Shown: positions 33,351 through 41,735, counted from the first letter of the stretch. The stretch is 64,000 bases of DNA from Streptomyces sp. 846.5 (GCF_004365705.1 NZ_SOBN01000001.1:3210001-3274000); one strand, 5' to 3'. Numbers and translations: made by a program. Notes: generated by a model from the sequence alone, not told the origin.

Positions 33351-35940
33351 ACCCGGAGACCTGCCGCCGTCGGGGGTGCACGCGGAGCTGACGGACCGCG
33401 TCCTCGCCGAGGCGCTGCCGAGCTGGCCGGACCGCTGGTCGTACCCGGGGCTGGTCTCACGGCTGGCCGCCGGGCAGCCGGTCACCGCAGAGCAGCTCGC
33501 GGAACTGGTGCTGGAGGGACTGGCCCGGCCGAGGACCGTCCTCGAAGCGGTGGAGCACCTGCTGCGCCAGGAGGACTTCCGAGCGGTGCAGTTGGTCGCC
33601 GACGAGGCGGGTCTGCCCACGGCGGAGCTCCGGCAAGTCCTCGACCGGTTGGAGGCCGCCCGCCGGAGCAGCGGCGAAGCCCTGACCAGGTCGCTCCACC
33701 TGCTGCAGCGCCGGGCCCACGAACTCGACGTCCAGAGCTGGCCGGAGCGTGAAGCGGGCTACTCCGACGAGGTGCTGGCCGGCCTCGCCGCCGAAGACAC
33801 CGAAACCCTCCACGACCTCCTACGCGGCTGGGAGAAGGAGGCCGCCGCCGAGGAGAGGGCGCACCGGGCCGAACTGCTCGAACGCCTGGCCCAGCAGGGC
33901 GAGGTCTCGGAATCGGTGCGCGCCACCGTCCACGAGTGCCTGGACGCGGGGGAGTTCCGGGTCGCCGAAGGACTGCTGGGCGCTGAACCGCTGACCGTGC
34001 CCCCGGAGGCCGGCCCCCGGGGGTGGCCCAGGAACGGCCGCCCTTGGAGCTGGAGCCGCTACCCCCTGGACGAGGTGCTCGGGTGGTACCGGGAAGCCTC
34101 GGCAGTAGGATCCTCCGCCCCGGCACTGGACGGCTGGAGGCCGTCGGCCGACGACGCGGCGGGCTGGGAGCTCATCGACGCGCTGTCCGAACTGAGCAGG
34201 CTCTCGGAGCCGGGGGCCGCGCCCGCCCTCTCCTCCGCCCGGCGCCTGGTGCACGCCCTGCACCGGTGCATCGGCAGCGCCGAGGCCACCGCCGAGGCCA
34301 GGCCGGAGGGTCAGGGCGTGGTCAGCCGCCTGTACTGGCCCGGCGACCACCGGCTGCCGCCGCTGGGACTGCTGGAACGCACAGGGGTGGCCCTGTGGAT
34401 CGCTCCCTCGACCGTGCCGCCGCCGGACACCGAGCTGCCCCGCCCGTTCGTATGGCTGGTCCCCGAGTCGGTGGCCTCAGGACCCGTTCCCACCGGCTGC
34501 GCGCTCGTCACCGGCACCGACCTGCTCCGCCTGGCCGCTCCCGGACCGTCCGCCGCGACCTCCGAGGCCGCCCCGGCACGGCAGATCGCACTGCTGCGGA
34601 TGCTGGGCCCGCAGCTCGGCCTGCGCGGGCTGCTGGACGGCGAGTCAGGCGGGGGGCGCGGCGTGGAACTGTCCAGCGGTCGCAAGCCGGCGCTGCTGCT
34701 GTCCTGGCTCCTCGACCTGCTCGGCTTCCGGACCGGCAACGCCACGCTGGAGGCGCTGCTCTACGAGACCGGAGGCCACCGGAGGGTGCTGCGCGAACTG
34801 CTGGAGGTGCTGTGTGCCCGCCCGGGCGGCACGGTGGCCCCGGTCGAACTCCGTCTGACGGCGCTCGAACGCTTTCGGCAGGACCCCGACTGGCGGCGGC
34901 ACACCTTCAAACGGCTGATGGAGCAACTGGCCGAGGACGAGGACGCGGTGGCCCTGCTGTTCACCGTGGTCTGGCTGTACGCCGCGGGGGACCGGACCAG
35001 CAACAGCCTGGCCGTGCTGACCGGCGACGCCGAGTCCCTCGCGGACGACGGCGGGCTGCCGACGTCACTGGACTTCGAGGGCGCCGCGGAACGGCTGGTC
35101 GCCGCACACCTCCTGAGCCGGAGCGACGAGGAGTACGCCCTGCCTGCCAACGGTCTGCGCGACCTGCTCTCCGACGGCAGCGACACGCCGCCGGAGGCCC
35201 GTGTGGCCGATGCCCTGAACACGCTGCGGGAGAGGTCGGCGGCAACGGACGCGCAGGCCATCGTCGCCATCAACATGACCATCTCCGAGATGATCGATCA
35301 CTATAACGGCAATCTGACCAGGGACATCCAGAGCGCCCTGGAGATCATGCTCACCTCCGACGACGAGGAGCAGCGCCGGCGCCAGTTCGAGGAGGTGACC
35401 CGGCTCCAGCAGCAGCAGCAGCCGCTGACCGAACTCCAGGAGCAGGCGTTCCGACCACCGGAGCCCCAGGAACTGCGCCCCCTCCTGACGGGCCTGGCGA
35501 ACAAGGAGGTGGTCCACTCACGAGGACGGGACCACACCACCATCGACTGCCCGGAGCGGCTCCGGGTCCGGGCGAACCGGTGGCTGCTCCAACACCTGCT
35601 CTGGATCCTGCTGGACAATGCCCGCCGTGCGATCGACCAGACCGGGGCGGCTCACGGCTTCATCGAGATCAGGGCCGCGGAGGAGACCACTCCGGACGGT
35701 CGGCGGTGGTGCAGGATCGAGGTCGGGGACTCCGGCTGCGGGCTCGCCGAGGGGGTGGCGGCCCGGCTCAACGCAGGGGAACAGCTGAGCACCCGGGGCA
35801 GCCGCGGAAAGGGCCTGGCCTACGCCCGGGCACTGATCCAGGAGTACCGGGGGACGCTCCAGGTCCTGGACCAGCCAGCGGAGCTCGGCGGCGCCCTGGT
35901 CCGGATCAGGATGCCGCTGGTACCGGCCCCGGGGTCATAG
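33343..35940 (+). CDS. Large GHKL (histidine-kinase-type) ATPase protein
   Basis: An 865-aa protein whose last 120 residues form a histidine-kinase-type ATPase: N box ILLDNARRAID (N759), G1 box GDSGCGL (D796), and G2 box GSRGKGLAYARAL (819-829). The first 600 residues are mostly helical and not recognised. The segment before the ATPase contains DHYNGNLTRDIQSALEI, which could be a divergent phospho-acceptor helix, but no standard H-box is clear. No membrane segment is seen, so it is cytoplasmic. GAGGGGG lies 6 nt before ATG 33343, inside the preceding gene. The partner regulator is convergent, overlapping 6 bases at the 3' ends. Likely signal output is phosphorylation of that regulator. Confidence 0.77.
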   Translation: MTEPGDLPPSGVHAELTDRVLAEALPSWPDRWSYPGLVSRLAAGQPVTAEQLAELVLEGLARPRTVLEAVEHLLRQEDFRAVQLVADEAGLPTAELRQVLDRLEAARRSSGEALTRSLHLLQRRAHELDVQSWPEREAGYSDEVLAGLAAEDTETLHDLLRGWEKEAAAEERAHRAELLERLAQQGEVSESVRATVHECLDAGEFRVAEGLLGAEPLTVPPEAGPRGWPRNGRPWSWSRYPLDEVLGWYREASAVGSSAPALDGWRPSADDAAGWELIDALSELSRLSEPGAAPALSSARRLVHALHRCIGSAEATAEARPEGQGVVSRLYWPGDHRLPPLGLLERTGVALWIAPSTVPPPDTELPRPFVWLVPESVASGPVPTGCALVTGTDLLRLAAPGPSAATSEAAPARQIALLRMLGPQLGLRGLLDGESGGGRGVELSSGRKPALLLSWLLDLLGFRTGNATLEALLYETGGHRRVLRELLEVLCARPGGTVAPVELRLTALERFRQDPDWRRHTFKRLMEQLAEDEDAVALLFTVVWLYAAGDRTSNSLAVLTGDAESLADDGGLPTSLDFEGAAERLVAAHLLSRSDEEYALPANGLRDLLSDGSDTPPEARVADALNTLRERSAATDAQAIVAINMTISEMIDHYNGNLTRDIQSALEIMLTSDDEEQRRRQFEEVTRLQQQQQPLTELQEQAFRPPEPQELRPLLTGLANKEVVHSRGRDHTTIDCPERLRVRANRWLLQHLLWILLDNARRAIDQTGAAHGFIEIRAAEETTPDGRRWCRIEVGDSGCGLAEGVAARLNAGEQLSTRGSRGKGLAYARALIQEYRGTLQVLDQPAELGGALVRIRMPLVPAPGS

Positions 35941-37161
35941 CGGCAGGCGGGGGCCGGGGCGGTTGGTCCAGCGCCGGCAGAAGGCGTCCACCAGGCGGAC
36001 GGCCTCGCTGAGCCGCCCCTGGTCGACCGCCTCCTTCGCGCGTCGGTGCTCCCCGCTCCAGAGCCGGGCCACCGGCCGGCCTCCGGGGCGCTGCTCCTTC
36101 GCCGCCTGCACCTCCAGGTTGTAGGCGGCGTAGTTCAGCCATGCCTCCAGGCGGCAGAGCTGGTGCCGGGGCTCGGCTCCGACCAACTGCTCCGCCAGGT
36201 CGCCCAGATGGCTGGTGAGGTGTTCGTCGTCCCTGCCCTTCGAGAGCAGCCGAACCAGCCGGTAGCGTGACAGGAAGACGCTGCCCTGGCGGTCGCCCAG
36301 GTCCGGCGGCGGATTGACGGAGATGAGCGCCGTGGGTATCTCGGTGCTCCTGCACAGGTCGTTGATGATGGCGATCCCCTCATGGCCGGGCCCCTCACCG
36401 GACTTGCTGAGGTGGAGGTCCACCAGGGCGCCGTCCACTCCCTTGAGCCCGCCAGCCTCCACGAACGGCGCCCACTCGGTCCAGTCTGTCATGACGACGA
36501 ACTTGTAGCCGGTGCCGAGCAGGTGGACGATCCTGTCGGAGCTGGTGTCGTCCACCACGAGCAGTCGCTTCTGCTTCGGCAGCAGAGCCGCGGGAAGCAG
36601 CGGTGCCAGGGCGGGGTCGTCGGGGAAGTACGCGGCCAGCTTCGCCGCCGAGGCCGGGCGGTTCTCCTCCGGAAGCTCCGCGAGCCGCCGGACCAGTTCG
36701 TTGCGGGCGTTCAGCAACGGTGCCCAGAGGCCTGCGGGCACTGTGCCCTGCCGGTACCGGGAGAAGGGGTCACCGCGCCACTGGGCTGCCAGTCGGCCCA
36801 GGACGTCCGCCGGGGCGTCGACGGGCAGCGCCTCCACAGCCGCGATGAAGTCCCGGGCGTCGACGGACACGGCGGAGGGAGCAAGCAGGTAGCCGCTGTC
36901 GCTGAGTTCCACCGGGACGAACTCAGCGGCCAAGCGGGACTTCCGGCGGTGGAGGGCAACCTTGTTCACTCCGAGCAGGGAGCAGATCCGGCCGGTCGGC
37001 ATCGGGTCGGCCGCGAGTGCAAGCAACAACAGCAGATCCTTGAGTACCGGGGGCGGCACCCCGTCCACGGGGACTCCCCCCTTCGTGATCCGGAGGGGGC
37101 CCAGGATCTGGACCCGGTAAGGGGTCGAATTGTCTCCTCGCGCATCCGTCTGCACCGTCAT
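35935..37161 (-). CDS. SARP-type DNA-binding regulator fused to a C-terminal receiver domain
   Basis: A 408-aa regulator with reversed order relative to OmpR proteins. Residues 15-100 are a winged helix as in SARPs (VQILGPLRITKGG...LALHRRKSRLAAEF-like), 100-165 resemble the start of a BTAD domain, and 196-300 form a receiver: acidic pair D204-D205 (LLVVDDTSSD), phospho-acceptor D248 (GALVDLHLSK), and S281 in the switch position (ALISVNPP). A helical tail follows. It converges with the GHKL gene and is divergent from the TIR-like gene, whose upstream region carries three SARP-type heptamers. I infer phosphorylation by the GHKL protein and control of the TIR-like gene. Confidence 0.8.
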   Translation of the reverse strand: MTVQTDARGDNSTPYRVQILGPLRITKGGVPVDGVPPPVLKDLLLLLALAADPMPTGRICSLLGVNKVALHRRKSRLAAEFVPVELSDSGYLLAPSAVSVDARDFIAAVEALPVDAPADVLGRLAAQWRGDPFSRYRQGTVPAGLWAPLLNARNELVRRLAELPEENRPASAAKLAAYFPDDPALAPLLPAALLPKQKRLLVVDDTSSDRIVHLLGTGYKFVVMTDWTEWAPFVEAGGLKGVDGALVDLHLSKSGEGPGHEGIAIINDLCRSTEIPTALISVNPPPDLGDRQGSVFLSRYRLVRLLSKGRDDEHLTSHLGDLAEQLVGAEPRHQLCRLEAWLNYAAYNLEVQAAKEQRPGGRPVARLWSGEHRRAKEAVDQGRLSEAVRLVDAFCRRWTNRPGPRLPL

Positions 37162-37235
37162 CCACCCATGCTAGAGAATATGAGCTACCGTCAGAAGCGT
37201 TACGGAAAAGTCGAATACAGGTCCGAAATGCAGGA

Positions 37236-37264
37236 CTGACACCACTCTGACAGCCTGCTGACAC
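37236..37264 (+). promoter_or_regulatory. Three SARP-type heptamer repeats at 11-bp spacing
   Basis: CTGACAC (37236-37242), CTGACAG (37247-37253) and CTGACAC (37258-37264) are separated by exactly 4 nt each. SARP regulators are known to bind heptamers spaced by 11 bp on one face of the helix near the -35 position. The site lies 125 nt before the TIR-like gene and 75 nt from the SARP-receiver gene start, so it could control either. Confidence 0.75.
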
Positions 37265-37388
37265 GGTGTGCGGAACCCGCCGGCCTGTCAGGTCCCCAGC
37301 CCGTATCGGTGTCGGCGCGCTGTCCCAGAAGATGCGGTCACGACCCCGCAGGGGGGTCGCTCCACCGCAAGGGAAGCAGGACAGAGCC

Positions 37389-38681
37389 ATGGTGCAGAAC
37401 AGCAGGTTGATGAGGGACGAGCGCCCGGAGGCCGGAACCGTCTTCACCGCGATGGCGTACGGCGAGCGGCCGGACGCCCAGGGCAACCCCTTCGACTACG
37501 ACCAGATGTACAAGAACGCGCTGGTGCCGACCATCGAGAGCCTCGGGATGACCCCCACCCGCGCGGACGCCATGTACGGCGGCGACTCCGTGCTCTCGGC
37601 GGTCTGGCACGGGATCCAGACCGCCGAGATCGTGCTCGTGGTGTTCTCCAACGAGTCGGTGAACGTGGCGATGGAGTTCATGCTCTCGTACATCATCGGC
37701 AAGAAGATGATCTACCTGACCCAGGACCCCAAGGAGATCCCCAGCGACGTCAAGGACCTGCGGACGATCACCTACTCCTCGGACTGGCGCCACATGGACC
37801 GGATGAAGGTGGAGCTGCGGCTGGCCCTGGAGGCGGTCCACGCCGAGTCGGCGACCGAGATGGCGCTCGTGCCGCTCATCGGCGGCGGGAGCCTCCCGGT
37901 CCCCGCGCGCGTCGTCTCCACGACGCGGGAGCTGGCCGTCGTCGAGACCGACGACGGGCGGCACGGCGTCCTGTCCGCGCACGACGTCGACTACAGCCGG
38001 GTGATCCCCGACATGTCGGCCAAGTTCGCGATCGGGGCCCGGCTGAACGGGGCGTTCGACGTCGACACCAAGGGTGACATGCGGTACACGCTCCAAGCCG
38101 GTGTCAGCAACCCGTGGCCCGTCCTCGCGGCGGAGTATCCGGTCGGCCGCACCTTCACTGGGACGGTCCACAACGTCCACCCCACCCTGGGTGCGTTCGT
38201 CGCGGTCGCCGGAGGCGTCAACGGCCTGCTCCCGCACGACCCGTCGATGCCCTTCGACCAGCTCCGCCCCGGTGACCGGGTCGAGGTCTCGGTGGCCCGG
38301 ATGGACGTGGAGCGCCGCCGCGTCCTGCTGCGTGCTGCCCTCCCGCCCCGATTCACGTCCGTCGGGCGCTCCCGTCCCCCGGCTCCCCCCTCCGACCCCA
38401 CCGGCCCCGCCGTCGGCGACCGGCTGGACGGCGAGGTGATCAAAGCCAGCCCTGAGGGCCAGGGCGGCTACGCCCTGCTCAAGCTGCCCGGTCGGACGCG
38501 CCCGGCGATCCTCCACTGCACCGCCATGAGCGCGGAGCTGCGCGAGGACCTGAACGCGGGGCTGCTCACCCCCGGTGACCTGCTCTGGGTCGAAGTCACG
38601 TCGGTGGACTCCGCCCGGGACCGTCTTCTGCTCAAGGACCTGCCCGAGGCCGAGGACGAGGACGAGGCCGCGGCGGCCTGA
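37389..38681 (+). CDS. TIR-like / nucleoside-hydrolase-fold domain fused to two S1 RNA-binding domains
   Basis: A 430-aa protein. Residues 15-155 form an alpha/beta domain reading TVFTAMAYG, YKNALVPTIESLGM, TAEIVLVVFSNESVNVAMEF and GKKMIYLTQ. This matches the TIR-like/nucleoside 2-deoxyribosyltransferase fold, where the Glu of the NVAMEF block is usually catalytic. Residues about 255-320 (GRTFTGTVHNVHPTLGAFVA...GDRVEVSVARMD) and 350-420 (GDRLDGEVIKAS...GDLLWVEVTSVD) are S1 OB-folds. ATG 37389 has AAGGGAAG upstream. An acidic tail ends the protein. Likely an NAD- or nucleotide-cleaving effector directed to RNA or ribosomes; this is inference. Confidence 0.75.
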   Translation: MVQNSRLMRDERPEAGTVFTAMAYGERPDAQGNPFDYDQMYKNALVPTIESLGMTPTRADAMYGGDSVLSAVWHGIQTAEIVLVVFSNESVNVAMEFMLSYIIGKKMIYLTQDPKEIPSDVKDLRTITYSSDWRHMDRMKVELRLALEAVHAESATEMALVPLIGGGSLPVPARVVSTTRELAVVETDDGRHGVLSAHDVDYSRVIPDMSAKFAIGARLNGAFDVDTKGDMRYTLQAGVSNPWPVLAAEYPVGRTFTGTVHNVHPTLGAFVAVAGGVNGLLPHDPSMPFDQLRPGDRVEVSVARMDVERRRVLLRAALPPRFTSVGRSRPPAPPSDPTGPAVGDRLDGEVIKASPEGQGGYALLKLPGRTRPAILHCTAMSAELREDLNAGLLTPGDLLWVEVTSVDSARDRLLLKDLPEAEDEDEAAAA

Positions 38682-38700
38682 CCTCGGACGGACAGTCCCC

Positions 38701-38734
38701 GTCGGCCCCCGGAACATCAGTTCCGGGGGCCGAC
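38701..38734 (+). terminator. Strong hairpin after the TIR-like gene
   Basis: A 15-bp perfect stem (GTCGGCCCCCGGAAC and its complement) with an ATCA loop begins 20 nt after the stop codon. No T-run follows. Confidence 0.8.
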
Positions 38735-38750
38735 GGCCGCCCTGGCAGAT

Positions 38751-38769
38751 CTGCGGCTCAGCGCTCGCG
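38751..38769. repeat. Right 19-bp direct repeat (putative att site) of the island
   Basis: Identical to 25962-25980. It spans the stop codon of pirin copy 2, so an element entering here would displace the original downstream DNA to the left copy. Confidence 0.65.
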
Positions 38770-38928
38770 GCCCCGCGGCTTCAGCGTCACGGGCGGCAGC
38801 TCCGGCGCAGGGATCGACGGGCTGCCTTAGCCATGTACCGTGCCGAACCAGTCGCCCGCCATCCAGTCGGCCCGGGCCGCGGCGATCTCCTCGCCGGTGC
38901 GGGCCACGAAGTTCCACTACATCTGCAT
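38758..38928 (-). pseudogene. Truncated pirin 3' end (copy 2), with stop codons
   Basis: The minus-strand frame reads MQM-stop-WNFVARTGEEIAAARADW, then MAGDWFGTVHG-stop-GSPSIPAPELP, ending LKPRGRER. It aligns with the same C-terminal part of pirin as copy 1 but has two in-frame stops, so it is older or unselected. Confidence 0.85.
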
Positions 38929-38965
38929 CAGCCGCGTTTTCGTAGGTCAGCGGCTTGCCTCGGTG

Positions 38966-38992
38966 ACCAAGTCAGTAAAAGTCAGCATCCAG
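38966..38992 (+). repeat. GTCAGCA-type direct-repeat site C
   Basis: AAGTCAGTAAAAGTCAGCATC starts near 38972 just past the broken edge of pirin copy 2. Site and surrounding 80 nt resemble site B. The following 200 nt up to the TPR remnant show no gene. Confidence 0.55.
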
Positions 38993-39214
38993 TTGGTCTG
39001 TCGGATTCATGAATCACCGAAAAATCCCGTTCCGTCCCTGCGGGCCAACTCCACGGCCGGCATCTCGCTTGCAGCCGGCTGCGCGAAATGCCCACAAATC
39101 CGGATCCAGCTGGCCGGTATCTCAACTTGGACTGGGCGGCGCTGACGCATCGTCATACTCACTTCAGCGATGCGGACGCGAGTCCGCCGGTCAAAGATCA
39201 AGTCACAGCAAGCC

Positions 39215-39558
39215 TCAGGTTGGTTGCTGTGCCTGTGGTTGGTCCAGGTCGTGGAGTGCGGTGCGTATGTGGTGGGCCTCGCTGTGGTGCAGTGCGTCCA
39301 GGATGGTCAGAGCGCGGCTCCAGTGCTCTCGGGCTGCGGTGCGGTCTCCTGAGGTCTTGTAGATGTCGGCCAGGCGGTCGTGGATTTTGGCGGCGTAGAA
39401 GTGGTCGCCGAGTCTGCTGAAGATGGCAAGGGCTTCTTGGTAGCAGCGGATGGCTTCGGTCTGGTTTCCGAGTTGCTGGTGGGCGTGGCCGATGCTTTCC
39501 AGTGTGTAGGCCTCGTCGTGGGGGACGTCGAGGACGCGGAGGAGGGGGAGGGCGTCCT
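39215..39558 (-). pseudogene. C-terminal TPR fragment, cut by the IS3 element
   Basis: Minus-strand reading gives DEAYTLESIGHAHQQLGNQ, EAIRCYQEALAIFSRLGDH and HDRLADIYKTSGDRTAAREH, then ends QPQAQQPT. These are TPR repeats like the C-terminal part of AfsR-type or other STAND regulators. The 5' part is missing at the IS boundary, and the DNA beyond the IS does not continue the gene. Confidence 0.7.
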
Positions 39559-39646
39559 TGAAGTTCCCCCTCTGACCTGGACAGGTTGATACTGGGACGG
39601 ATGGTCCCGGAGGAAGCAGTCCAAAGCAGTGAGCGGTAAGAGCAAC

Positions 39647-39934
39647 ATGAGCAAGCGGTACACGGCTGAGTTCAAGCGGGACGCGGTGGCGCTGGCGTGC
39701 TCGCCGGGGCGGAATGTGACCGAGGTCGCGCGGGAGCTGGGCATCAGCTCCGAGGGCCTGCGCGGCTGGGTCAAGCAGGCCCGGATCGACAGCGGCCAGG
39801 GTCCGGCCGGGGCGGCGACCACCGACGAGAAGGCGGAGCTGGCCCGGGTGAAGCGGGAGCTGGCCGAGGTGAAGAAGGCGAACGCGATCTTGCTAAAAGC
39901 GGCGGCCTTCTTCGCGAAGGAGCTGGTGGAGTAG
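39647..39934 (+). CDS. IS3-family transposase OrfA (helix-turn-helix)
   Basis: A 95-aa protein of the IS3 OrfA type: KRYTAEFKRDAVALACS, then VTEVARELGISSEGLRGWV is the helix-turn-helix, and the C-terminal ELARVKRELAEVKKANAIL is the leucine-zipper segment that pairs with OrfB. ATG 39647 is chosen as in other members; ATG 39629 is an in-frame alternative. It ends at TAG 39932-39934, just before the OrfB frame. Confidence 0.88.
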   Translation: MSKRYTAEFKRDAVALACSPGRNVTEVARELGISSEGLRGWVKQARIDSGQGPAGAATTDEKAELARVKRELAEVKKANAILLKAAAFFAKELVE

Positions 39935-39939
39935 GCACT

Positions 39940-40842
39940 GTGTGCCGCTTCATCGACGCGGAGAAGGCCACCGAGGACAACCCCGGGGGCTACAGCGTGT
40001 CCCTGCTGTGCCGGACGTTGGCGCTGCCGCGCTCCACCTACTACGCCCACTGCGCGGCCGCCCCGGTCCGCCGGGTCCGCGATCGGGAGCAGGAGCGGCT
40101 GGTGGGCGAGATCCGGGTGCTGCACGCCGGCTCGCGCGGGGCCTATGGGTCCCCGCGTGTGCATGCCGCGCTGGCCCGGGCCGGGCGGCCGGTGAATCGC
40201 AAGCGGATCGAGCGGCTGATGCGGGAGAACGGCATCGAGGGCGTCACCCGACGTCGTCGGCGTGGGCTGACTCGGCAGGCCAAGCGGGCGGTGTTCGCTG
40301 CCGATCTGATCGGGCGGGACTTCACCGCGCCGCGTCCGGGGATGCGCATGGTTGGCGATATGACTGAACTGGTCACCGGGGAAGGGAAGTTGTATCTGGC
40401 GACCTGCATCGACCTGGCCACGCGCGAGGTGACCGGGTGGGCGATGGCCGACCATCACCGTGCCGAGCTTCCGGTGGCCGCGCTGGAGATGGCTGCGGGA
40501 CGCGGAGTTCTGGAGCAGGGCTGCATCATGCACACGGACCGCGGCAGCGAGTACACCGGTGCCGAATTCCGTTCGGCGATAGAGAAGTTGGACATGAGGC
40601 AGAGCAGGGGCTGAGTGGGCTCGTGTTACGATAACGCCGCAGCGGAAAGTTGGTTTGCCCTGCTAAAGGCTGAAATCGGCACCAGTGTATGGGCCACCCG
40701 CGCAGAGGCCCGGGCCGACGTCTTTCGCTTCATCGAAGTCGAGTACAACCGCACCAGGCTCCGCAAGCACCCCGAGTTTGGGTACCTCACCCCACTCGAA
40801 ACCCGGGCCAGACTGCGACACGACTTCACCCCTGCAGCATAA
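39940..40842 (+). pseudogene. IS3-family transposase OrfB (rve integrase) with a nonsense codon
   Basis: The frame encodes an IS3 DDE integrase: YGSPRVHAALARAG, then GDMTELVTGEGKLYLATCID with the first Asp, CIMHTDRGSEYTG with the second Asp and CYDNAAAESWFALLKAE with the Glu. A TGA at 40612-40614 interrupts MRQSRG-stop-VGSCYDN in an otherwise continuous frame, removing the catalytic Glu. The element should be unable to transpose unaided unless the stop is a sequencing error. Confidence 0.83.
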
Positions 40843-40884
40843 ACACCCGCTGTCCAAGATCAGGGGGGAACTTCAGTCCTCGGT

Positions 40885-41587
40885 TCACCAGCCCGTGCTA
40901 CAGAAACAAGCAGTCAGCCTGGTCATCCGCCGGAATATCGCGGTGCCGAACTCCCGGCCCAAACGGGAACGGTTCTCGGCCGCATCCCATGCCTTGCTGT
41001 CAGTGACGACGACGTCGCAGTAAGGGATGGCGGTGGCAAGGGCCGCAATGTCCCGCAGGTCGTTGATCTTCCACTCGCGCCGGACGTCCTGCACGCAGTG
41101 GAACTGCATCATCGAGACGACCCGTCTGGTCGGCAGCGCCATGAGGAACGCGATGAATTCTCCCTTGCTGTGGAAAGGCATTCGATTGCGGGTGAACCCG
41201 CGCTAATCACCGCGCGGTTGTAGTAGTTGTCGGCGATGTCAATGATCAGCTGTCGCGTGCAGATCGCGCCCAGGGAGCGCGACCCGATGTCAGGGTCGGT
41301 GCGCAGCGTATTCATCATGACCTCGAAGTTGGCGAGTTCGGCGTCAGGTACCGTCGGGCCGCGTTGGGGTCGTATCCGGGCAGCTGTGCGCACAGAGGAG
41401 CGGCCCGTTCCTTCAGCAACTCGTACTCGACCGCTGCCCTGGCGGAATCTTCCACTTCGGCAATCGAGCAACCGAGGCAGGCGTCAACGCCGACGCGGTT
41501 CTCGGCGGTGACGCTGCGCAGCGTGAACCTTGGTGAGGGAGAAATCCACTGAGGCTCGCCCACAGACCGCTTGCCACATCGGATCAC
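40885..41587 (-). pseudogene. Decayed hypothetical gene with two frameshifts
   Basis: Three consecutive minus-strand frames join into one protein. They read EYELLKERAAPLCAQLPGYD (41587-41315), ELANFEVMMNTLRTDPDI and QLIIDIADNYYNRAVI (frame ending 41109), and MPFHSKGEFIAFLMALP, DLRDIAALATAIPYCDVV, VTDSKAWDAAENRS (to 40885). The last block resembles a widespread actinomycete protein of unknown function with a PIN-like ending. Frame changes are near 41340 and 41180. Confidence 0.6.
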
Positions 41588-41656
41588 GTGACTCTCCGAA
41601 TAGGCCAGCCAACCCGGCTCATCCCAGACGTCGACTCAGGGCCTTCCCTCGATAGG

Positions 41657-41735
41657 CCTGACTATCAGTCAGATTAATCTGACTGATAGTCAGGGAAGTC
41701 AGCATTGGGTCAGCATTCGTTCTGGCATACAAGGG
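41657..41735 (+). repeat. 38-bp perfect palindrome plus GTCAGCA repeats (site D)
   Basis: 41657-41694 is a perfect palindrome: CCTGACTATCAGTCAGATT followed directly by its complement. AAGTCAGCA and GGTCAGCATTCGTTCTGGCA follow, matching site A (24841) for about 40 nt. The next 140 nt, up to the pirin stop codon, show no gene. Confidence 0.7.

Larger units (their letters stand above)
39559..40875 (+). mobile_element. IS3-family insertion sequence
   Basis: Ends are TGAAGTTCCCCC (39559-39570) and its inverted copy ending at 40875, with further partial similarity (GACCTGGACAG versus GATCTTGGACAG). GTCCT directly precedes (39554-39558) and directly follows (40876-40880) the element, a likely 5-bp target duplication. 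It encodes orfA and a disrupted orfB. Confidence 0.85.

Noticed and set aside
40612-40614. TGA in the IS3 OrfB as a selenocysteine or programmed readthrough codon
   Set aside because: Family members have an ordinary residue here, no SECIS-like hairpin was seen, and a nonsense mutation is the simpler reading.
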